From NCBI GenBank assembly GCA_945874585.1, contig CAMCHB010000040.1, forward strand, positions 1 to 9,366: 9,366 nt of DNA, written 5' to 3'. The stretch is from an uncultured Clostridium sp. (GTDB taxonomy: Bacteria > Bacillota > Clostridia > TANB77 > CAG-508). The stretch's first letter is position 1. Every line of letters begins with the position of its first letter. A program made the translations under genes and the position numbers. Shown here one piece after another: positions 1 through 5,267 of the stretch. The notes under the pieces were generated by a model, which was not told the DNA's origin, searched no databases, and saw only the letters and a list, made by a program, of their open reading frames with translations.

Positions 1-126
1 ATGTATTGCAACTGCAATGCTAGCACTCTGATGCATTATTTTTCTTTTGCAGAGGAAGAAAAACCAAATATAAAAACGATTATCTTTACTATTATGCGTA
101 AAATAGAAAAATCATTAGATGATTGA
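1..126 (+). CDS. C-terminal end of an unrecognised protein (partial)
   Basis: The frame is open from the first base of the window to a TGA stop at 124-126 and gives 41 residues ending KIEKSLDD. The frame begins with ATG at position 1, but no upstream sequence is visible to show a ribosome binding site, so I take this as the tail of a longer gene rather than a complete small one. The visible part begins with two cysteines close together (YCNCN) and continues into a mostly hydrophilic, probably helical tail with the segment IIFTIMRKIEKSL. I do not recognise a family. The following small gene starts 45 bases downstream on the same strand, so the two could be co-transcribed. Confidence 0.45.
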   Translation: MYCNCNASTLMHYFSFAEEEKPNIKTIIFTIMRKIEKSLDD

Positions 127-154
127 TATTTTATACTTGCCGAAGATAAATCAT

Positions 155-163
155 AAGGAGGGG
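155..163 (+). promoter_or_regulatory. Ribosome binding site that sets a TTG start
   Basis: AAGGAGGGG lies seven bases before the TTG at 171. It is the strongest such motif in the left part of the window and the main reason to call the small gene at 171-344. Confidence 0.65.
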
Positions 164-170
164 TCATTAT

Positions 171-344
171 TTGTCAAATAGAAAATATTTTTTAATTTTA
201 GCTTTAGCTACTTGCCTGTGCCCTATTTTAATGTTGGGACTTTATCATATTCAGTTTAAAATTGTATCCCTTATGGATAAAAATACCGTTACAACTAGCA
301 TCAATCAGGTTGTAGAGGAAAATACACAAAATTTAAGCAAATAA
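171..344 (+). CDS. 57-residue single-pass membrane protein, TTG start
   Basis: This small gene is supported by a near-perfect ribosome binding site, AAGGAGGGG at 155-163, seven bases before a TTG start at 171; the frame runs to TAA at 342-344. No ATG is available near the site: the first in-frame ATG is codon 21, inside the hydrophobic segment. The product starts with a short basic end (SNRKY), has one hydrophobic helix at about residues 6-26 that contains two cysteines (ATCLCP), and ends in a polar tail of about 30 residues rich in N, Q, T and S. The likely topology is one membrane span with the tail outside. An uncleaved signal anchor is more likely than a lipoprotein, because no lipobox is obvious. 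I do not recognise a family and assign no function. It lies between the unknown tail at 1-126 and the hairpin at 393-437. Confidence 0.6.
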   Translation: MSNRKYFLILALATCLCPILMLGLYHIQFKIVSLMDKNTVTTSINQVVEENTQNLSK

Positions 345-392
345 TGCTTTTTATTTTTCATTCGAATTTGTCTGTCAGTATAATTTTTGATC

Positions 393-437
393 AAACAAAT
401 AGATATTCTAAAATTTAGCTTAGAATTCTATTTGTTT
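393..437 (+). terminator. AT-rich hairpin, possible terminator of the small gene
   Basis: The left arm 393-411 pairs with the right arm 420-437 over about 18 base pairs with one bulged T at 404, leaving the loop 412-419. The 3' arm is U-rich (TATTTGTTTTG) and is followed by more pyrimidines, so it could end transcription from 171-344. It has few G-C pairs and the U-run is interrupted, so it may be only a weak terminator or a protein-binding palindrome. The inner left arm and loop contain a 14-base word that recurs in the tRNA promoter (405-418 and 499-512). Confidence 0.4.
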
Positions 438-512
438 TGTCATTCTTTTCAACTTTTTGAAATTTTTTCGAATTTTTTTGAAAAAGTTATTGACATCCAT
501 TCTAAAATTTAG
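405..512 (+). repeat. 14-bp direct repeat ATTCTAAAATTTAG, two copies
   Basis: The word occurs at 405-418 and again at 499-512, 94 bases apart. Its inner 11 bases, CTAAAATTTAG, are a palindrome around a central A. The second copy lies entirely between the -35 and -10 boxes of the tRNA promoter, and the first lies in the upstream hairpin. This placement could suit an operator, but AT-rich DNA gives such matches easily. Confidence 0.5.
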
Positions 513-518
513 TATACT
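490..518 (+). promoter_or_regulatory. Consensus sigma-A type promoter of the tRNA operon
   Basis: The -35 box TTGACA (490-495) is a perfect match. A 17-base spacer separates it from the -10 box TATACT (513-518), which matches consensus at five of six positions. Transcription should start near 525, about a dozen bases before tRNA-Val. The DNA just upstream (451-489) consists of A and T tracts and resembles an UP element, as expected for a strong stable-RNA promoter. Confidence 0.85.
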
Positions 519-536
519 AGTCAATGTCAATGAGAC

Positions 537-612
537 GGGCGCATAGCTCAGCTGGGAGAGCATCTGCCTTACAAGCAGGAGGTCATAGGTTCGAACCCTA
601 TTGCGCCCACCA
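537..612 (+). tRNA. tRNA-Val (anticodon UAC)
   Basis: A complete 76-base cloverleaf is visible. The acceptor stem GGGCGCA/TGCGCCC closes perfectly. The D stem GCTC/GAGC, the anticodon stem with loop CTTACAA (anticodon TAC, reading GUA-type valine codons) and the T arm ATAGG-TTCGAAC-CCTAT are all present. The discriminator is A609 and the CCA (610-612) is genomically encoded. It is the first gene of a three-tRNA operon, and eight T residues separate it from tRNA-Asp. Confidence 0.97.
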
Positions 613-620
613 TTTTTTTT

Positions 621-697
621 GGCCCGGTAGTTCAGTTGGTTAGAACGCTAGCCTGTCACGCTAGAGGTCGACGGTTCGAGCCCGTTCCGGGTCGCCA
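621..697 (+). tRNA. tRNA-Asp (anticodon GUC)
   Basis: This is a complete 77-base cloverleaf. The acceptor stem GGCCCGG/CCGGGTC has one G-U pair. The D stem is GTTC/GAAC. The anticodon stem CTAGC/GCTAG encloses the loop CTGTCAC, giving anticodon GTC. The T arm is GACGG-TTCGAGC-CCGTT, the discriminator is G694, as is usual for tRNA-Asp, and CCA is encoded at 695-697. It is the middle gene of the tRNA operon. Confidence 0.97.
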
Positions 698-718
698 TTT
701 TTTTATCTAAAAGAATTT

Positions 719-794
719 GGCTTCATAGCTCAGTTGGTAGAGCAAGGGACTGAAAATCCCCGTGTCAGTGGTTCGATTCCACTTGAAGCCACCA
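719..794 (+). tRNA. tRNA-Phe (anticodon GAA)
   Basis: This is a complete 76-base cloverleaf. The acceptor stem is GGCTTCA/TGAAGCC and the D stem is GCTC/GAGC. The anticodon loop CTGAAAA gives anticodon GAA. The T arm is AGTGG-TTCGATT-CCACT, the discriminator is A791, and CCA is encoded at 792-794. The anticodon stem AGGGA/TCCCC leaves an A-C mismatch at its top pair (27-43), which is slightly unusual but tolerable. It is the last gene of the tRNA operon. Confidence 0.96.
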
Positions 795-812
795 TTAAAT
801 ATATAAACTATT

Positions 813-841
813 AAAAACACAGCAGTAAACTGTGTTTTTTT
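813..841 (+). terminator. Intrinsic terminator of the tRNA operon
   Basis: AAACACAG (815-822) pairs with CTGTGTTT (830-837) across a seven-base loop. A T-run (835-841) follows, with a further T-rich stretch to 850. It lies 20 bases after the CCA of tRNA-Phe and is well placed to end the tRNA transcript before it runs into the convergent ligase gene. Confidence 0.85.
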
Positions 842-852
842 CTTTTTTTTTA

Positions 853-866
853 CAAGTGGAATCGAA
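853..866 (-). repeat. 14-base inverted copy of the tRNA-Phe T-arm 3' end
   Basis: Positions 853-866 are the exact reverse complement of 772-785, which is the T loop, T-stem 3' strand and first acceptor bases of tRNA-Phe. It lies between the terminators of the two convergent operons. It may be a tRNA remnant or chance. Confidence 0.5.
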
Positions 867-900
867 AAAAAATAGTCCAAACGGACTATTCTTTTTCGAT
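861..900 (-). terminator. Long hairpin terminator overlapping the acyl-CoA ligase stop codon
   Basis: The arms 861-878 and 883-900 pair over 18 positions around a four-base loop. The only irregularity is at 870/891, which is a G-U pair on the - strand transcript. The inner stem AATAGTCC/GGACTATT carries the TAG stop of the ligase (886-888), and on the - strand it is followed directly by a run of T. It also forms on the + strand with one mismatch and may act as a second stop for tRNA read-through. Confidence 0.8.
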
Positions 901-2628
901 TTTCGTATTCTCTCCATAACGCTTAATCTTCTGCGTTGTCGTCTTCTCAAACTCCTTCTTTACCACGCAGAATCCCTTAATATGCTTATAATTTGGAATC
1001 TTCTTATTCACCTCTTGCACGGCTTCCCCAATAATCTTTTTTACCTGATCATCAGATGGCTGATCCAATTTCAAAAACTTTTTAATAGCATCCATATTGG
1101 GAAAAATTTTAGCTTCCACTAAAGTATCTTCCTTCTTCTCATCTTTTACTCCTAAAACCAAAGCTTCTTGAATCATTGGATCTTCTGTTAAATAGGCCTC
1201 TAATTCTTCAGGATAAATATTTTTACCATTCTTTGCAATAATAACACTTTTACTTCTTCCGGTAATATGCAAATAACCTTCTTCATCAATCTTTCCTAAA
1301 TCGCCAGTGTAAAACCAGCCATCTTGCAATGCTTTCTTAGTAGCCTCCTCGTCTTGATAATACCCTAGCATAACATTTGGGCCTTTGACAATAATCTCGC
1401 CTACTCCCTCTTGGTTTGGTGAGTCTATTTTAAATGTCACATTTGGAATTGGCAATCCAGCAGCATCTGCTTTTCGATAAAAATCATTGTTTCCAGCTAC
1501 CAAAGGAGAACATTCTGTTAAACCATATCCTTGTAAAACACGAATTCCTAATTCTTCAAATGCATTGGATACTTCTGGTGTCATAGGAGCTGCTCCTACA
1601 ATAAAGGTATTTAATTTACCTCCCAATGTTTTCTTGATTTTGTTCTTAACAATTGGTCTTGCGTAGAAAGGTAATGCTTTAAAAATATTTTTTGCATTTT
1701 TAAAATCAATTTTGGTAAACGTTTTCTTCAAGGTTTTGATAACCTTTTTATAGATACTTTCTAGCAAAAGCGGCACACATAAAATAAAGGTTGGTTTATA
1801 TTCTAACATATTATCAGCAATATGACGTAAGCCGTCACAATACGTAATACATCCACCGCCATAGATGACAAGCAAATAGCCTAAAGTACATTCATACGTA
1901 TGATGAATTGGCAAAATAGATAGAACACGAACATGCTGCATAACATTTACAGTTGCTGCAACAGACATGATGTTTGAACATATATTTCTTTGAGATAGAC
2001 AAACTGCTTTTGAACTTCCCGTTGTTCCAGAAGTGAATAATAAAATATGCATTTCATCTGGGTCAATTTGAATCTCTTTGAAACGTTCATCTCCTTCTTC
2101 CAATAAGGCTTTTCCTTGATTTAAAAGATCGGAAAAAGATTTCACGCTCTCTCCTGATTCTTCTGTTTCATCAAAGCTTACCAAAGTTAAATCTGAACAA
2201 TGAAGTTCATTTTTATGTTCTAGCAATTGTTCCATATATTTGGCATCTCCTAATACAATCGCTGTATCAGCAACACGATTGAATTGAAGAATTTCTTCTA
2301 TTTTTAATTCTTTATCCAGTGGAACAACAATTCCTACAATGGCAGCTGCCATATAGGAAACAGCCCATTCATAACGATTCTTTCCAATCACACAAATGCG
2401 TTTATTTTCCATTCCCATTTCAATGAATGCTGTGGCTAAATTTTCAATATCTTCCTTGTATTCACGGTAACTAATATCGACAATTTTTCCATCTTTTTTG
2501 ACTTGAAAAGCAATTTGATCTTTGTGTTGTTCATATGTCTTATATAACAAATCCTTAAAGTCAGTAATCTCATAGATTTTATGATATTTCTTTTCTAACT
2601 GTTTTACTAAATTTGGTTTGTTTTCCAT
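886..2628 (-). CDS. AMP-forming acyl-CoA ligase (long-chain fatty acid-CoA ligase family)
   Basis: This 580-residue adenylate-forming enzyme most likely activates a fatty acid with ATP and then transfers it to CoA in the cytoplasm. The ANL family motifs appear in order: P-loop TSGTTGSSK (199-207), GYGLTE (367-372), YTGDLG (440-445, adenosine-binding Asp443), hinge GRSKSVII (457-464), and C-terminal TTTQKIKR with the probable catalytic Lys567. Ser replaces the usual Pro in the P-loop and Gln replaces Gly before the catalytic Lys, while the essential residues remain. Length fits the long-chain ligase subfamily. The open frame extends upstream to 2679, but ATG at 2628 has GAGGAG seven bases before it and avoids overlapping the upstream protease gene, so I chose it. 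It follows the S41 protease gene by 25 bases and is probably co-transcribed with it. The acyl substrate cannot be told from sequence. Confidence 0.9.
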   Translation of the reverse strand: MENKPNLVKQLEKKYHKIYEITDFKDLLYKTYEQHKDQIAFQVKKDGKIVDISYREYKEDIENLATAFIEMGMENKRICVIGKNRYEWAVSYMAAAIVGIVVPLDKELKIEEILQFNRVADTAIVLGDAKYMEQLLEHKNELHCSDLTLVSFDETEESGESVKSFSDLLNQGKALLEEGDERFKEIQIDPDEMHILLFTSGTTGSSKAVCLSQRNICSNIMSVAATVNVMQHVRVLSILPIHHTYECTLGYLLVIYGGGCITYCDGLRHIADNMLEYKPTFILCVPLLLESIYKKVIKTLKKTFTKIDFKNAKNIFKALPFYARPIVKNKIKKTLGGKLNTFIVGAAPMTPEVSNAFEELGIRVLQGYGLTECSPLVAGNNDFYRKADAAGLPIPNVTFKIDSPNQEGVGEIIVKGPNVMLGYYQDEEATKKALQDGWFYTGDLGKIDEEGYLHITGRSKSVIIAKNGKNIYPEELEAYLTEDPMIQEALVLGVKDEKKEDTLVEAKIFPNMDAIKKFLKLDQPSDDQVKKIIGEAVQEVNKKIPNYKHIKGFCVVKKEFEKTTTQKIKRYGENTKIEKE

Positions 2629-2653
2629 TCTTTTTCTCCTCAAATTTTTCGAT

Positions 2654-3868
2654 TTAGTGTTGCAATTCTTGCAAAGCACATTTTAATTGGGTATCTTTAT
2701 CTTGTGGTATGGTTAAAGCATCTTTTACATCATCTGGTAAGCTAACTTGAATGTCTGGCTCAATTCCAATTTTGTTAATTTTTTGATTGTTTGGTGTAAA
2801 ATATTCATTGGTTGTAATTTTTAATCCAGCCCCACTTGATAATGTAAAGACATTTTGGATAACCCCTTTTCCATAGGTTTTTTCGCCAATCAATTTGGCT
2901 TTTTGATGATCTTTTAAAGCACCAGCCAAGATTTCAGATGCACTGGCTGAATTTTCATTAACTAAAACAACCACTGGTACCTTTACAATAGGGTCATTTT
3001 CAGATCTTGTAATTTCTTCTTTTCCATTTTTATCTTTGGTAATTAAAATGGTTTTATCTTTATCCAAGATATCATCTGCAATTCCCGTTGCTGCTTGCAC
3101 AATACCACCTGGGTTGTTTCGCAAATCCAAAATCAAACCTTGGATTCCTTGTTGGCTTAATTCTTGGTATTTTTGTACAAATTCTTCTGCTGTATCCTCA
3201 TCAAAACTATAAATTTCCATGTATCCAATTTTGTTATCTAAGACTTGTGTTGCAATTTGATGCAATTTAATATTTTCGCGATTTACTTCAAATTCTAATG
3301 TTTGATCTTCTCTTTGAATGGTCAATTTAACACTTGTGCCAACCTTACCTTTGATGCGGTTGGATAAATCGGTTAAACTAGAATCATCTGTAACATCATA
3401 GTCATCTACTTTTGTAATCACATCTCCTGGCATAATACCAGCTTTTGCGGCAGGTGAATCTTTTATAGGTGATACGACTACAATTTTATTATCGCTAGAG
3501 CGTTTTCCGTAATAAATACCAATTCCATCGTAGTTACCTGTAGCTTGGGTTTCAAAGCTTTCCATATCCTTTTTTGGAATATATTCTGAGTATTCATCTC
3601 CTAAGCCTTTTACATAGCCCATTAGAGCCTCATCTGATAAATTTTGTTCATCTACATCACCTAAGTAATATTTATCAATCAAAGCCTTTACCTTGGTCAT
3701 TTCGGTATTAACACCTTTATCTGATGTTGGTAACATGACATATTTGGTGCTATCATTTTTTCCTATGGTATGATAGATTAAGATGCTTGTGCAAATAAAA
3801 GTTATAATGATAACCAAAATAAGCAACATAACGGTTTTATAAATTCTTTGTTTTTTGTTGTATTCCAT
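2654..3868 (-). CDS. ctpA: S41 family C-terminal processing peptidase (CtpA/CtpB type)
   Basis: This 404-residue membrane-anchored serine protease acts outside the membrane. It has an N-terminal transmembrane helix at about residues 13-35, the S41 N-terminal region, a PDZ domain at about 113-188 (GIGIYYG ... SPAAKAGIMPGDVI) that selects substrate C-termini, and the protease core. The core has DLRNNPGG (248-255), the nucleophile region SASASE with Ser309 the likely catalytic serine, and GKGVIQ with Lys334 and Gln338. The 25-residue Ser-to-Lys spacing and the Lys+4 Gln match the Ser-Lys-Gln arrangement known for CtpB. The ATG at 3868 has AGGGAGG five bases upstream. Related proteases cleave signalling proteins during sporulation or degrade cell-wall hydrolases; the neighbouring M23 hydrolase genes make the second role attractive, but this is inference. 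The symbol is given by family and could equally be ctpB or prc. Confidence 0.92.
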   Translation of the reverse strand: MEYNKKQRIYKTVMLLILVIIITFICTSILIYHTIGKNDSTKYVMLPTSDKGVNTEMTKVKALIDKYYLGDVDEQNLSDEALMGYVKGLGDEYSEYIPKKDMESFETQATGNYDGIGIYYGKRSSDNKIVVVSPIKDSPAAKAGIMPGDVITKVDDYDVTDDSSLTDLSNRIKGKVGTSVKLTIQREDQTLEFEVNRENIKLHQIATQVLDNKIGYMEIYSFDEDTAEEFVQKYQELSQQGIQGLILDLRNNPGGIVQAATGIADDILDKDKTILITKDKNGKEEITRSENDPIVKVPVVVLVNENSASASEILAGALKDHQKAKLIGEKTYGKGVIQNVFTLSSGAGLKITTNEYFTPNNQKINKIGIEPDIQVSLPDDVKDALTIPQDKDTQLKCALQELQH

Positions 3869-3916
3869 AAGATCCTCCCTTTCACTTGGATTTCTTCCTA
3901 TTTTTTTGTTCTTTTC

Positions 3917-3945
3917 ATTATACTACAAACCCTTGAAATCGTATA
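3917..3945 (-). promoter_or_regulatory. Possible promoter of the protease-ligase unit
   Basis: On the - strand there is a perfect -10 box TATAAT (3917-3922), about 50 bases upstream of the protease start. The expected -35 position (3940-3945) reads TATACG, which is poor. With the hairpin at 3954-3985 just upstream, a separate transcription unit starting here is reasonable, but promoter strength is uncertain. Confidence 0.4.
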
Positions 3946-3950
3946 CCCCC

Positions 3951-3987
3951 TAAAAAAAATTTCTAGAAAATTCTAGAAATTTTTTAG
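3951..3987 (-). terminator. Perfect 15-bp AT-rich hairpin after the ftsE-hydrolase operon
   Basis: Arms 3954-3968 and 3971-3985 are perfect complements around a two-base centre. On the - strand the structure is followed by T residues, giving a run of eight, and it begins 15 bases after the stop of hydrolase A, so it can act as that operon's terminator. Only two pairs are G-C, so it is weaker than a classic terminator. The core is two copies of the palindrome TTCTAGAA (3961-3968, 3971-3978) spaced one helical turn apart, so it could also be an operator upstream of the protease gene. Confidence 0.6.
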
Positions 3988-4000
3988 AGTTACAGTTTAT

Positions 4001-5254
4001 TTATGGTAGATATGGCAATGGATTAACAGGTCTTGCATTTACTCTCACTTCAAAATGCAAATGTTCTCCTGTTGAATTTCCAGTTGACCCAACAGTCATA
4101 ATGGCTTGTCCTTGAGATACCTCTTGTCCCTTGCTAACCAATCGAGAGCCAGCACGTCCATGAGCATACAATGTCATCGTACCATCGCCATGATCAATGA
4201 CAATATATTCTCCATAGCTTCGGTAACTACCATCACTATTTTTCTTTGCTTCTGAAATAACTACGGTTCCACCTTTAACAGCACGAACTGTTTTGCCACT
4301 TACTCCGATGTTAATATCCACACCTGTATGTCCTGTATAAGATGGATAATTTTTATTTCTAATATTGGCTTTGCTTAATCCTGCAATTGGGAAAATGTAA
4401 CCATGGGAACTAGCAGATCCAGATGAATCATTTCTTGTACTGCCACTTGTACTACCACCATTATTAGAAGGCTTGTTTGTTGTCGTATTATTTTTTTTGC
4501 TATTTTTTTTAGCTTCTTCTTGTTTTATAATTTTCGTCAATTCATCTTGGATATCACGTTTATCTTGCTCCAATTCATCCAATTGTTTTTGCAATTCTTT
4601 TTCCTTGCTTGATAAAACACTTACTTGCTTATTTTTTAATTCTTTTTTGTCTGCTAAAGCACTAGTTGTTTCTTGTTTACTCTTCTTTTTAGCATCAATT
4701 TGTGATTTGGTATTCTCCAATTGTTTCTTCTTATTTTCAATATCTTTTTTGCTATTTTCCAAATCTGATAATAAATTTGAATCATATTTTGCAATTTCAG
4801 AAATCAAATAATAACGAGAAATGAAGTCTGATACACTTTCAGAATTTAACAAAACATCCAAATAAGAAGTTTGGCCCGCTTCATACATAACAACCAATCT
4901 TTTTTGCATAGAATTGTCCTGTTCTTGGTACTTTTCTTCTGCTTTTTTCAATTCCTCTTCTTGCTCTTTAATTTGGTCTTGTAAATCATCCAATTCATCA
5001 TCAAGATCATCAATCTGATCTTGATACGTATTGATCTGATCATCAATTTTTTGAACTTCTTTTAACCCATCGGATAAATCATCTTGTACATCGCCAATTT
5101 CTTTTTTGGTACTATCAATTTTACTATCCACATCTTCTTTTTTATTTCGCACTTCCGTTTCTGAACTGGTTGCATAAACCAAATTAGAACTTGCTAAAAG
5201 TGTGAGCACTATTCCCATTGTTAAAATCCAATTTACAATTTTTCTTTTTTTCAT
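4001..5254 (-). CDS. PcsB-like murein hydrolase A: coiled coil plus M23 peptidase
   Basis: This 417-residue secreted protein is predicted to cut peptidoglycan peptide cross-links outside the membrane. It has a signal peptide (about 1-28, likely cleavage VYA/TS), a long coiled coil at about 35-250 rich in D, E, K and Q, a low-complexity linker rich in N, S, T and G (about 251-284), and a C-terminal M23 domain. Zinc and catalytic residues are intact: HTGVD (His309, Asp313), YAHG (His365) and HLH (His398, His400). The segment SYLDVLLN ... SRYYLISEIAKYD (130-158) inside the coiled coil is nearly shared with hydrolase B. Compared with B it lacks the SPFGMRVHP motif at the front of the M23 domain. 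The frame is open to 5287, but the ATG at 5254 has GGTGGAGG four bases upstream and gives a clean signal peptide. It follows hydrolase B by 13 bases. PcsB/EnvC/CwlO-type partners of FtsEX share this architecture. Confidence 0.9.
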   Translation of the reverse strand: MKKRKIVNWILTMGIVLTLLASSNLVYATSSETEVRNKKEDVDSKIDSTKKEIGDVQDDLSDGLKEVQKIDDQINTYQDQIDDLDDELDDLQDQIKEQEEELKKAEEKYQEQDNSMQKRLVVMYEAGQTSYLDVLLNSESVSDFISRYYLISEIAKYDSNLLSDLENSKKDIENKKKQLENTKSQIDAKKKSKQETTSALADKKELKNKQVSVLSSKEKELQKQLDELEQDKRDIQDELTKIIKQEEAKKNSKKNNTTTNKPSNNGGSTSGSTRNDSSGSASSHGYIFPIAGLSKANIRNKNYPSYTGHTGVDINIGVSGKTVRAVKGGTVVISEAKKNSDGSYRSYGEYIVIDHGDGTMTLYAHGRAGSRLVSKGQEVSQGQAIMTVGSTGNSTGEHLHFEVRVNARPVNPLPYLP

Positions 5255-5267
5255 AATTCCTCCACCT

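Noticed and set aside
451..488. Inverted repeat AACTTTTT/AAAAAGTT just upstream of the tRNA -35 box, considered as a terminator
   Set aside because: Only eight outer pairs form, around an unpaired A/T interior. It is better explained as an AT-rich UP element of the promoter.
613..620. Run of eight T after tRNA-Val, considered as a terminator
   Set aside because: There is no hairpin other than the tRNA itself, and two more tRNA genes follow directly, so it is taken as a spacer.
832..1122. Open frame on the + strand starting inside the tRNA terminator
   Set aside because: It begins in a terminator T-run and runs antisense to the ligase C-terminus; composition is low-complexity F/L.
4491..4508. 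Two runs of eight A (sense strand) in the hydrolase A linker, considered as phase-variation or slippage sites
   Set aside because: They encode a plain K/N linker, the frame is intact on both sides, and such runs are expected in AT-rich lysine codons. No repeat-number evidence is available from one sequence.
4473..4811. Open frame on the + strand, 112 codons, opposite hydrolase A
   Set aside because: It is the antisense of the AT-rich, lysine-rich coiled coil, which yields long F/S/L-rich frames. It has no supporting start signal and a clear gene lies on the other strand.
4920..5060. Repetitive-looking DNA (many ATC/TCATC words) considered as a tandem repeat or CRISPR-like array
   Set aside because: It encodes the D/E/Q-rich heptads of the coiled coil. 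Units are not regular in length or sequence and there are no spacers.
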